A DNA stretch of 25,000 nucleotides from Owenia fusiformis (Eukaryota; Annelida; Polychaeta; Sabellida; Oweniidae): NCBI GenBank assembly GCA_903813345.2, contig CAIIXF020000146.1, positions 1 to 25,000 on the forward strand, in the 5' to 3' direction. The translations under genes and the position numbers were made by a program. This document shows, in pieces, positions 9,889 through 19,018 of the stretch. Positions within the stretch are counted from its first letter, which is position 1, and each line of letters begins with the position of its first letter. The notes beneath the pieces were generated by a model. That model ran no database searches. It was not told the DNA's origin and saw only the letters and a program-made list of their open reading frames with translations.

Positions 9889-10148
9889 TCAAGGTCACTT
9901 ATTAATATAATTCATGTAAGGTCAATATTATTCATGTTAGGTCATTATTATTCATGTAAGGTCATTATTATTCATTTAAGGTCCTTATTATTCATGTAAG
10001 GTCATTATTATTCATTTAAGGTCATTATTATTCATTTAAGGTCATTATTATTCGAGTAAGGTCATTATTATTCATTTAAGTTCATTATTATTCATTTAAG
10101 GTCATTATTATTCATGTAAGGTCATTATTATTCATGTAAGGTCATTAT
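9889..10148. repeat. 20-bp tandem array carrying AGGTCA half-sites
   Basis: Twelve units of TTTAAGGTCATTATTATTCA (or with TGTAAGG) at an exact 20-bp pitch, first AGGTCA at 9919 and last at 10139, plus a related TCAAGGTCA at 9890. Eleven of the thirteen carry intact AGGTCA; those at 9979 (AGGTCC) and 10079 (AGTTCA) are mutated. Many read TTAAGGTCA, which fits the TNAAGGTCA monomer site of ERR/SF-1-type nuclear receptors. Whether it binds anything is unknown. Confidence 0.9.
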
Positions 10149-10269
10149 GATCTCACTGCTTAAATCCTTATAAAAACATCCACCCAACTTAGGCTCTAAT
10201 GGACAGATGGATGTCATGCTAGAATTAAGGCATCAATGAACATTGTAATACTGTACATCAGTTCAAATA

Positions 10270-10417
10270 CTGCACTTCTAATTAGTTTGGCGGATGGGCA
10301 AATTGTTTAAGTCCGCCAAATTTCCTGGTGATTTTAATACCAATATTCAAGTCGGCCAAATTAAGTAGCCACCAAATGTTCAAAAATGCAAATCCGTCAA
10401 ACTAAGTAGACGTACAG
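10270..10417. mobile_element. MITE copy B, related to 4700-4914
   Basis: Ends CTGCACTTCTAATTAGTTTG and, inverted, CTGTACGTCTACTTAGTTTG. The interior shares TTTAAGTCCGCCAAATT, CCTGGTGATTTTAATACCA and AAATGTTCAAAAATGCAAAT with copy A. At 148 bp it is shorter than copy A. Left flank is TA; right flank is TT. Non-coding, non-autonomous DNA element. Confidence 0.65.
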
Positions 10418-10557
10418 TTGTGATTGGTTCACTGAAAGTTAACAACATTGACCACTGATCGTTGTTCTGCTGCATATTATGATGCGTTGTCGGATTGTCC
10501 ATTGTCAATCATATTTTCTAGTTTTTGAGCATCTCTCTTCGATAAACTGAAAAGTTA

Positions 10558-10683
10558 CAGTAGACTGGTAGAGCCTGTGTACCTATGGAGCCACAAAAAT
10601 GTGGTCACTATATATAATGATCACATGACTCATGTGTTCCCATGTTCCCTAGACACAGGAGTTCATTAGGGCAGGTTTTACTG
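10558..10683. mobile_element. CAGT-ended MITE (pogo/Tigger-like), copy 1
   Basis: Left end CAGTAGACTGGTAGAGCCTG; right end GCAGGTTTTACTG, the inverse of CAGTAAAACCTGC. Both ends are flanked by TA (10556-10557, 10684-10685). CAGT-type termini with a TA target are typical of the pogo branch of Tc1/mariner elements. The 126 bp hold no coding sequence. The left end is more eroded than the right. Confidence 0.55.
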
Positions 10684-10738
10684 TACACCAAATGTTAACC
10701 CTGAAAGTATTGTTGACCTCAACCTTCGATATGTATCA

Positions 10739-10856
10739 GTCAACAGTACTTTTAAGGTTTACAGTTAAGGTTTACAATATACAATTGTAGACCTCTCTTG
10801 AGGTCAACTGTCAAAATTGTATACCAATACTGTAAACCTTGAAAGTACTGTTGACC
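10739..10856. repeat. Inverted repeat with GTCAACAGTACTTT arms
   Basis: Left arm GTCAACAGTACTTTTAAGGT and the following TTACAGT pair with ACTGTAAACCTTGAAAGTAC and the following TGTTGAC on the right. The central GACCTCTCTTGAGGTC is a further small hairpin. It sits directly before MITE copy 1 at 10861 and shares its GGTCAACAGTA flank, so it may be part of a nested or composite element. Confidence 0.65.
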
Positions 10857-10860
10857 GAGA

Positions 10861-11106
10861 GGCATCCTCCGATCGCAGGGCTTCAAAATCCAGAATATAT
10901 TCTTTCTTTTTACCCCTGCAATAAGCAGTTAACATTTCCCCGATTAAGAACTCACAATCTGATTGGCTGTCGCAACACTGCGACAGAAATCATGTATAAG
11001 CGATTGCGCATCATTAGATCACGTGATTCAGTTAAATCGGGCGCTTTCAAATTGGTTATAGCAGGGGGAAGAAGGAGGTACGGATTCTGGACACCTGCTT
11101 AGGAGG
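10861..11106 (+). mobile_element. Dispersed 245-bp MITE-like repeat, copy 1
   Basis: Near-identical to 24299-24546 (about 19 differences by eye over 245 bp). Ends are imperfect inverted repeats: GCATCCTCCGATCGCAGG on the left, and CATCCTCCTAAGCAGG reading in from the right, followed on both sides by TCCAGAAT and a C/T-rich run ending CCCCTGC. The interior carries GATTGGCTGTCGCAACACTG and the palindrome ATCACGTGAT, whose CACGTG core is at 11020-11025. No coding capacity. Lies in PCF11 intron 2. Confidence 0.8.
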
Positions 11107-11857
11107 ATGGAGACAGGAGGTCGAGATCAACAGTAATCTCAAGGTTTTTTGTTGAGGTATACACTTTTGCCAGTTGACCAAATAGAGAAGTTAACAATTG
11201 TTTTGTATAGTCTAAAGAATATACTAATTGGAAGGGTATATTATCGAACACAAATGAACATATTTGATAAGTGTAGGTATCATTTTTTAGCAAAAAAATT
11301 CCCAAACCGTTGAATATTTGTAATTTTTTTCATAACTTATTTTTTCAATTTTTTTCAGAATTAAAAAAACATTCAACATTTAAAAAACATTTTTTTCAAA
11401 AGTATCGGTCAACAGTACCTATTCGGTCAACAGTAAATATTGTTGACCGCTCATCAACCAATCAGAATTGAGTATTTCAATTGAGGTACTAACAATTCAA
11501 ACAGTTGACCTCAAGGACAGTGTACAAATACAATGCCAGAATACAACTTTGACAGCCAACCAAATGGACATGATGGATGAGATGTTCCGCTTGTTTAAAT
11601 TAGGTTCATTTTGCATTAAGTCAGTTGGTCTTGGGATTCTGAAAAGTGTTCTAATAACAGAAGTGTTCCACTTTACAGTTTTCACTTTATTAAAGGACAA
11701 CTGAAATAGCTTTTCTCAACTTGCAGCTACAAAAATGCCGTTTTCTCCATTGTAAGCCCACCGTAGAGTTCTTGCGATAGCCATTATAAAAAAATAAATG
11801 TTAGATAACTGCTAACGGTCATAGATAACGAAATAAAACTGATAAATCAAATTAGCC
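11107..11857. other. Intron 2 stretch with GGTCAACAGTA repeats and a partial CAGT-MITE
   Basis: CGGTCAACA...TGTTGACCG at 11424-11449 is a short perfect-arm hairpin; a direct copy TCGGTCAACAGTACC starts at about 11405. GATCAACAGTAATC lies near 11125 and CAGTTGACCTCAAGG near 11502. At about 11620-11680, TGTTCCACTTTACAGTTTTC resembles the right part of the sequence at 24605-24672. The rest is unassigned. Confidence 0.5.
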
Positions 11858-12066
11858 CCCACGTGATTAGTAACGTCATATACAAAATATAGCTTTGGTT
11901 TATTGGTTCCATAGTAATCACAACGTCACGGCAACCATAGGATTGTTGCATAAACAAATAACAAAACATTTTGGCATTATGACGTCATGATCTAATGGAC
12001 CAAAACAGGCCACGTGGGGACCAGTGAGAGATCACGTGGTGATCAGTGAGAGATCACGTGGGGGCC
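11858..12066. promoter_or_regulatory. Cluster of CACGTG E-boxes and CRE-like sites in intron 2
   Basis: CACGTG occurs at 11860-11865, 12011-12016, 12033-12038 and 12055-12060. A perfect CRE, TGACGTCA, is at 11980-11987. Half-CREs TAACGTCA lie near 11870 and 12068 and AACGTCAC near 11921. Two E-boxes sit in a 22-bp direct repeat (CAGTGAGAGATCACGTGG). GCCCCCACGTGAT occurs in both orientations at the two ends, so the cluster may be the body of a transposable element rather than a selected enhancer. Confidence 0.45.
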
Positions 12067-12519
12067 AATAACGTCACAACCAATCGAATATTGCTTATTA
12101 AGCAGCTATAACGATCGACAGAGTGAAAGAGAGAGAAAACATGTCCAAATACATCTATCAAAAATTATATTGATTCCTTTAGGTTAAAAATACCATTTCA
12201 TATCTGCTTTAAGTAGGTAAATAGAACGGAACACTAGTTAAAGAACAGAAATGACATGAAAATATACCATTCAGCTTAGCTTATTAAAACATAGCTTTGT
12301 CTCTACTCTTTCCAATTAAGGGAATCCTTTGAATTCACTGAGCCAATCAAAACTTGTCTTCACAATGACGACTATGCGACTATATGGTGATTTCCTCTAA
12401 GTCGGTATTAGTTGGCCAATGGCAGTTGGGGACTGGGCTGTTGGACTGTAAAATTTGCTTAAGTCTTTAGATGTTACTTTAAACTTATTTCTGCACTAGG
12501 GTTTTATACATGTTATATA
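12067..12519. other. Intron 2 stretch without recognised features
   Basis: AT-rich, with no repeat, inverted ends or coding potential that I could recognise. A purine-rich GAGTGAAAGAGAGAGAAAAC run lies near 12121. Confidence 0.5.
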
Positions 12520-12712
12520 CAGTAAAACCTGTCTAAGTGGAATACATTTGGCTCCTTTTATGATTTTATGAATATGATCCACTTGGAAGGTGTTCCACTT
12601 GGAAGGTGTTCCACTTAGACATGTAGAGGTTCATTCAACATTAATCTGAATTCTTCCACTGACAGAGGTTCTCCATCTGTTGTAGAGGTGTTCCACTTAA
12701 CAGGTTCCACTG
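12520..12712. mobile_element. CAGT-ended MITE (pogo/Tigger-like), copy 2
   Basis: Left end CAGTAAAACCTGTCTAAGTG, followed by GAA; right end TTCCACTTAACAGGTTCCAC, followed by TG. These are inverted copies with few mismatches. TA flanks both sides (12518-12519, 12713-12714). Inside, GTTCCACTTGGAAGGT is tandemly duplicated. At 193 bp this is the cleanest member of the family in the window. Confidence 0.8.
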
Positions 12713-12839
12713 TATAGATAACTAATCTGCAAGTCAATGTAACTTTTCCTATGGTATATCAGACTTGGTCATATACTTTTTGGTGTGGGGAGGCTTATTT
12801 AACACTATGATGTATTCTAGAATCAGCTGAAGGTATGGA

Positions 12840-13018
12840 TAGTAAAACATGTGTATTAGATGGAATGCCCTCTTGTATTTCCCAAAATTATTCCCTGGAG
12901 AGCGTTCCTTTCCAGTGAAGGTATACTCTTTTTGAAAAAAAATGTCCATATAAGTGGTGTAAGATGTAACCCTTACCACTTATAGGGATCAAGGCCTTCC
13001 ATTATACTGGTTTTACTG
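12840..13018. mobile_element. CAGT-ended MITE (pogo/Tigger-like), copy 3
   Basis: Left end AGTAAAACATGTGTATTAGA, followed by TGGAA; right end inverted CAGTAAAACCAGTATAATGG, followed by AAGG. TA follows at 13019-13020. The left end has lost its first C. An internal hairpin ATAAGTGGTGTAAG / CTTACCACTTAT lies at about 12952-12993. Non-coding. Confidence 0.6.
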
Positions 13019-13452
13019 TACTGCCAATTGCAATCACAGTCATTAGCAATAAATTTGGAAAAACGAGTAATGTAAGCAGGGACAAAAATTTTGATTGCCA
13101 ATATACAGATATATAAAACTTTGAAAATCATGTTTCCATTTTGTGGAACCCTGGGACACAAACTAAGAAGGGCAATTGTCAACAGTATGTGCTATTTCCA
13201 AATTATGGTATCACCAGTGTGCATCATTTGCCACTCACACGGTTTTTCTCTGTGCATGCTATTCATGCAGCTTATGTGGCTGGGTCTTGAACTTTTAACC
13301 ATGTCAAATGCACTTCAATACCATGATGCTTATGTACTATCTGGCTAAGGCTGCATTTTTGAATACCTCCGGTGCAAGTCAATTGTTTAAATACAAGTAT
13401 CTCCCCTGGTATCACAAAAATTATCAATGGGTCCTGCGGGATGAATAACATG
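13019..13452. other. Intron 2 stretch without recognised features
   Basis: Short plus- and minus-strand frames exist but have no recognisable domain, splice structure or codon pattern. Treated as non-coding intron. Confidence 0.5.
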
Positions 13453-13654
13453 GTCACACGTTTTCAACAAAACAGCTCATCCTAGCGCACTAACACTGCT
13501 TAATTCCACTGTGATAATCTCGTCAATCACACTCGCGTTGCCTTGTCACTGATACACCACAGGAGTGCCATTGAAATAAACCAAGGTGTCTTTCAAAAGA
13601 ATTATGTGAGTGTAGTTATGCTTGAATGAGCTGTTTTTGTTGAAAACGTGTGAC
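13453..13654. mobile_element. Inverted-repeat element, 28-bp arms (MITE-like)
   Basis: GTCACACGTTTTCAACAAAA followed by CAGCTCAT at 13453-13480 pairs with ATGAGCTGTTTTTGTTGAAA followed by ACGTGTGAC at 13626-13654, with a single-base length difference. Outward likeness continues a few bases (ACATGGTC / ACATTGTC). The 145-bp loop has no coding frame. No clear target duplication was found. Confidence 0.65.
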
Positions 13655-14109
13655 AATGTAATTTGCCCCGCTCAGCTTATTGTTCTTGATTTGATACCCG
13701 GGGAGAAATCATATTATATCGCACAAGTGACATGCGCCACAGGCAGTCAAAAACACAGCCTTATTTTCTCACTGAGCTAGATTCTTAAGATGTACTATGA
13801 AAATAAGTGGGTGTAGAGGCATAAGGAAGGCAAGGCAACTGATAAAACAAAATTTTACAGAAAAAATAAAAATATGTTGTGAGCTGAAACTGTGAAAATG
13901 AAGTTCAACAGTAGGCCTATCAAATTGCCTCCCCCTTCTTTAATCCCTCTAAACTAGATGCAAAAATTCTTATTTTCAGAATTTAGACCAGATTTTGTCA
14001 AAATATGCCAAGATTTCATGATTTTTCTCATTCGTAAGTGGGTGTAAATGGTTTTACAAATGGATGCAGCGCACACTTGCTTTAATTCTGGGAGATCACT
14101 TGATATTGT
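13655..14109. other. Intron 2 stretch without recognised features
   Basis: AT-rich sequence with short homopolymer runs; no repeats, coding frames or RNA genes recognised. Confidence 0.5.
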
Positions 14110-14920
14110 GTACTATCACCAGTATGGATCCTCATCGAAAGATGCTATTGAACAGTGTTATGTGTAAATAATTCCTTCAGGTTAACACTGATACTTCTGC
14201 TTTATATATTGCTAGGTTTAACAACACTAATGTAAATTCTCACAAGTTATTACTAACACCAGGTTTGAATTTTCACCATCAATGGCACGAGTTCTTATTA
14301 AATTTATTATGGTATTCACTATTCAGGTATTAGTTTGATCTTTTAAAAAGTGAATTTCAATAATCAATATTGGGTATTATTTATTTTTGGGTTCTTACAA
14401 GTAAACTAAAGAATAATGATAACCAACATCAAAGTGAGTTAGATGTGAACTCTCACCAGTATGATGCCAGAATGCTACTGTTTTGTATTTCAGTATATTA
14501 AACAGCTGACTTACAAATGTTCATGACTGTATAATCTAGAGCACAGAGGGAGTTTCCAAAACACAAATATCCGCACATCTAAATAATGTTATATTGTATT
14601 TCACTCATGTGTACTTTTCCCAGTGTAAATTCTCACCAGTATGAATGGATGCACATGATAATCTAGAAATTTTGTCATTATAGTCAATAATGTAGTTTGT
14701 ACTATCTATAGTGTGAATGTGTACCGACTTAAAACTGAAATTGTGAAAACAATGTCCAATGGTAGCATAATCGTGGTAAAGGCCTAAATTCAGCCTTTGA
14801 ATTCGTACAATTTCAAGTGTTAAATCAGACCTAGGATTTCCTTGCTTTTTTCTCCAGTATGGATTCTCACAAGTAAGCCTGGTCTCAGCAAAGACGTTTT
14901 ATAAGTTTGAACTCTCACCA
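14110..14920 (-). pseudogene. Decayed C2H2 zinc-finger sequence
   Basis: On the minus strand, remnants of the inter-finger linker HTGEK recur: MRIHTGD near 14125, HTGES near 14455, IHTGEN near 14635, LLVRIHTGEK near 14865, and HTGES near 14912. A weaker LVRIY lies near 14238. The first and second are about 336 bp apart, four times the 84-bp finger period; the other spacings are disturbed. Stops, frameshifts and lost Cys pairs prevent any intact finger. Most likely an old processed or transposed zinc-finger gene copy in PCF11 intron 2. Convergent short motifs are possible but five or more in a row are unlikely. Confidence 0.5.
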
Positions 14921-15715
14921 GTATGTACTTTTTACAGTAGGTTTTTTCATTACATTTATAGGTGTCTTCATTGATATTTTCAGTAAATCCTTCTTATCAA
15001 AGGAAATTGACAGTTAATATTCATCATTTTATTTACATTGCGGATACACTATGGGACTGTTGAAAGACATGTTTTTGACGTAAAATAATGTAATCAGTTT
15101 TGTTTTTGCAAACAGTACATATTTCCAATTACTGTTTATGAGTGAGGATGTGACTGTCCTCAATAATGGAATAAATGGTAACCTTTTATTTATGTATAAA
15201 TATGGATTGTGGTTCATTCTCCATATTTGCACACTTAGTCTCAATATTATGCATAAGTATAAACAATAAGATTGAAAATGAAAATCTATTCTTGAACTAA
15301 ATACCGATAATCAAACTTTAACCTTTTTTCTGGTAAAATTGGATAAATTAACCTTTTCTGGTAAATAAAACTTTAGAGCTACACTTAAATTTTATTAAAA
15401 ATGGTATTGTATTGTTAAATGGTAATTAAAAGCTCAATCAAAAGTCAAGAGCTATTAAAACAGTGCTATTTGACAAACAGCATTCTATAATAATACTGTT
15501 TTGGCAGTCGAGTTCCCCAAATATAAAGAAATAAGATGAAATAACACTGCAGGTAGTCAAATACTGACAAGACAATTTTTTGTGATATTCAAAATGTGAT
15601 AACAAGACTAACAATAAAAATTCGAACACATTTTGAGAAAAAACACATTTGAATATAGCACGAAAAACAGCCGACAAGTCAATATATGTTACGCTTTTTA
15701 TATGCTGATGCTGAC
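14921..15715. other. Intron 2, exon-proximal stretch
   Basis: AT-rich with no recognised repeat or gene. Ends at exon 2, whose donor GTCAGC follows 15716 on the minus strand. Confidence 0.5.
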
Positions 15716-15844
15716 CTTTTCAAAAACTCCACAAAATGTTTGGACAATATTGTTGGTGAATGCTTGAACGTAGTTCCCCTCGTGGACATTCTTCATGATG
15801 GAATCTATTAGGTAGAGGCACGGCAACTTCTCCGTAGGTTTCGC
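15716..15844 (-). CDS. PCF11: PCF11 exon 2 (CID core, DSIMKN)
   Basis: Acceptor TTCCTCACAG before 15844 and donor GTCAGC after 15716; 129 bp, 43 codons, phase 0 at both ends. The peptide AKPTEKLPCLYLIDSIMKNV...YVQAFTNNIVQTFCGVFEK matches human SEKLPVMYLMDSIVKNV...YLTAFTKNLVATFICVFEK. DSIMKN at residues 65-70 corresponds to the conserved CID motif that contacts the phosphorylated Pol II C-terminal heptads. Intron 1 (6.1 kb) and intron 2 (8.7 kb) flank it. Confidence 0.95.
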
Positions 15845-17380
15845 CTGTGAGGAAGGAACAACAAACAAAACATAGCAATCATAAAAACAATGGTGAAAAG
15901 GATAAATTACGTTTAAGAAAAACTGAGAGTTGATCAATAGTTGTTCAGGCTTCTGGCATCTTTCTTCATGTACACTGGTTGTCTGGCTTCCAAGGTGACA
16001 TCTGAGTTGCCATGGTGACAAAGTTGCTGTGGTGACATCATTGATCATCGCCTCGCCTCACATGGAAGCTCATGGTGTATTCTGGCTATTTTGGAGACTT
16101 GTAGACATCCTTCCATCTGTCAGTGCTGTTTTAAATCCTGGTTTTGAACCCCATAGGTGGACATAACGCTACCAGGACAAAAATGTTAGGGTCAATGGTC
16201 ACAGTTGATGAAGTTTTGAGTCACGACTTAAATCTAGCTGTCAAAAAATGTGATATAATGATAATCAGGAATTTTCCATGTAAAAGTGAGTTTGTTCAGG
16301 ATCAAAATTTTAGCCAAAATTCTACATTTACTAAACGCATTTAATTCTTTAGAGAAATGGTTTACGCAACACCTTTTTATTATGTAAGCAAATCCTGGTT
16401 TTAAGCCATTTCTTGGCCTGGTTTTAATACAGTATGTGTAAAATGTAGGGAGACAATGAAACATGTATATTGGTCTGATATAAGGAGACCTGATACTGTT
16501 TTGATCAATGGTTCCATGTGTTGAACACAAACTTTTTCTCTCTTGTACAACTCATTTATTCAGTTCTGTCCAAAACTGTCCAAAATATGCCTGTTTTCAC
16601 AATTTTCAAGAAGCAATCTTAAGTTGCAAACATTTTGGAGCCAATTATTAAAATATAAAGCGGGGTCATCACCTTCGAGTATTTGCTTCAATGTCAGGGA
16701 GATCGTTGCCATGTGTATATTCAATTAATGTTTTCCCAAATATTGTACACTTATCTGATTAACTTTTTAAATCATTGTCTCGTTTTGACCTATGGATAAT
16801 CATTGAGAGCAACCCAGCTGCATTTCAAAATAAAAATTAGTTTGAATTTTTAAATGAAGTTAATGATTAAAAAGGTGAAAATCTGGCTCCAGGTCAGCTT
16901 TTGATTGGTTTAGCTCATTAAACTTTCTATCAAATCATAACTCAGAGGTTATTAACAAAAACTTCACAAAGTTAGGAATACCTAAATCAATTGTTGTAAC
17001 CATGGATATGATGACATCATATATCATAGTAAGAGAACAATGGATTCAGCAATTCTCAACTCTTATGAACTTTCTGTTAATGACCCCCAGGCCTGAGGGG
17101 TCATTATTTTTGCGACAACTTCTGCCAGTTATCCTACAAGAGTTTCAAATCTGTCCTTGCAATGCATGTTGTTTATTGATCTGTGAATTACTGTTATACA
17201 AGGCATCAATATGCAAAATGTCACCACCTGCCAGTCATTAAAAAGATGCCTAACACCCACCATCAGACAACATCAGTAAAAAAGATTGAGACTAGAACGT
17301 ATGTCACCACTTGTGGTGATGACATAAAAAGTATTGTATGTATGTTGACTGTCTGTGTTGATGCTTCCAAATTTGCTTAA
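15845..17380. other. Intron 1, exon 2-proximal stretch
   Basis: Mostly unassigned AT-rich sequence. Near 15989-16039 a GGTGACA motif recurs three times about 20 bp apart (AAGGTGACATC, CATGGTGACAAAG, TGTGGTGACATC). At 17079-17105, AATGACCCC...GGGGTCATT forms a hairpin around AGGCCT. No coding exon was found here. Confidence 0.5.
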
Positions 17381-17635
17381 AGAGGCTCTATGCCATAGGA
17401 TAGCACAATCAAAACCCTCTAGACCTTTTTGCATACTGAGTTTCACCACATATTTACCAAACTAAGTTCGATTGAGTTAAATTCTGGAGTTTGGTTGTTC
17501 TGTTGATTATAGCAATATTTCGGCAATAATATACAAATAAACTATTCTAAAGATATACCCATGGTATGTGAGATGACCAATAACAATAAGACATCATTGA
17601 TTGTCTGGGGAAAAAACCTATGGCATACTGCATCT
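17381..17635. mobile_element. TTAA-flanked MITE (piggyBac-type target)
   Basis: Inverted ends AGAGGCTCTATGCCATAGG and, from the right, AGATGCAGTATGCCATAGG, each directly next to TTAA (17377-17380 and 17636-17639). Duplication of TTAA is the hallmark of piggyBac-type insertion. The 255 bp carry no transposase, so it is a non-autonomous derivative in PCF11 intron 1. Confidence 0.75.
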
Positions 17636-17755
17636 TTAAAGGGATATGATGGACAAGACTCAGGGAGTCAGTCAAAGTGAATGTTGACAATTGACACTCA
17701 AGTTTTGCTTTCAGTTTTGTTTGCAACCAAAACTGTGTATCAGTGTATAGAACTA

Positions 17756-17875
17756 AAGTAAAACCTGTAAAGTGGAACACATATAAAAGTGGAACACTTA
17801 AATTGAAAAGCCACTGCTGTAAGTGGAACACTTTTAAGAGGGACAAATGGAATTACACTTACACAGGTTTTACTA
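17756..17875. mobile_element. CAGT-ended MITE (pogo/Tigger-like), copy 4
   Basis: Left AAGTAAAACCTGTAAAGTGG; right end inverted TAGTAAAACCTGTGTAAGTG. Both first bases differ from the family's C. TA flanks on both sides (17754-17755, 17876-17877). Interior repeats AGTGGAACAC three times. A 120-bp non-coding member of the family also at 10558, 12520 and 12840. Confidence 0.65.
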
Positions 17876-18111
17876 TATGTTCTGGAGATATGAAAGATGA
17901 TATTGTGTTATTTAGTTACAAATGTACTTCAATCAGATCTCATGGTTTCATAAAACAGGCATTTGTTCGCTTTCCTCCCATCAGCTGGCTGCAGTGATTC
18001 GCTTTCAATGATTGACAACGGACTGAGTAAGAAACAACAGGCAGTTATAATTTTAACATGGAGCTAGCAATTTTCAAGAAGACACACAAGAGTGTCTCTG
18101 TTCTCTGTAAT

Positions 18112-18519
18112 CATGCGGTCCTAACTTCGACCGTTAATTTGAATTTTTGACCTACCGGATGTTTGAAAATCAAGGATTACAAGTCTCATACTGCACCGTT
18201 TTTCTTCAAACTTGTTCTATTCAAAGCATAACAAAAATCCCTTTCTGATGGTACATCATTCTCTTAAAAAGAGTCCCTACTTCCAGCTGCATTTTGGTCC
18301 CCAGCTGTAAGAAGGCCTTCTAACAGCTGGGGACCAAAACGTTGCTTGAACGAGGGACTCTTTACAATAAAGCAATGCACCGACAGAAAGGCAATTTTGT
18401 TTTGCTTTTAATAGTATAAGTTTGAAGAAAAACGGTGCAGTATGAGACTCACAATCCTTGATTTTTGAACACCTGGTAGGTCAAAAATTCAAATTAACGG
18501 TCGAAGTTAGTACCGCATG
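18112..18519. mobile_element. 408-bp palindromic (foldback) MITE with GTAAT target duplication
   Basis: The whole element is one inverted repeat: CATGCGGTCCTAACTTCGAC at the left and GTCGAAGTTAGTACCGCATG at the right, with pairing continuing through TAATTTGAATTTTTGACCTA, GTCTCATACTGCACCGTTTT, the AGAGTCCCT region and GGTCCCCAGCTGT to a centre at GAAGGCCTTC (about 18316). It is flanked by a 5-bp direct repeat GTAAT at 18107-18111 and 18520-18524. Mismatches are few except in the 18225-18260 segment. Non-coding. Confidence 0.85.
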
Positions 18520-18856
18520 GTAATGTAATGCTATATTTTGATAAATGGCTTTACCTTGTGTCTGAATGTCACAATTATATGGCAGCTTTCGCAACTTAGC
18601 ATTTGATGACATGAACTGTGTTGAACTGCATAATACAATAACAATATGCAATTCTAGTCACTATATTACATCCGAACATGACTGTATTCACGCCTTCTAT
18701 AAACTGTAAACAAAGTCAACATTTCACCCGGGGTATATTCGCGAACAAAACCCCTGGTAATACGTGTAATGTGTGACGTCATAGTGGCGGGCCGTATTAA
18801 TTGCGGACCATAATGAATATTCGAAACATTTTGGTGAGATTTCAAGTTAGAATCGT

Positions 18857-19018
18857 AATATAGACCTCAGAGCAGGTGTAATATTGTCGAATACACCCCT
18901 TAGGGCTAGGCACAAAAGCTTTTGAACCCCTCACTCCCTTCAGTCGTTTGGGGTACAGTAAATGTTTGTGCCTAGCCCTGCGGAACGACAATATTACCCC
19001 TGTTCTTCGGTCTATATT
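18857..19018. mobile_element. 162-bp inverted-repeat element
   Basis: AATATAGACC, GGTGTAATATTGTCG and GGGCTAGGCACAAA on the left are matched in inverse order by TTTGTGCCTAGCCC, CGACAATATTACCCC and GGTCTATATT on the right. The arms of about 65 bp enclose a short loop around 18930-18960. MITE-like; no clear target duplication. Confidence 0.65.
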
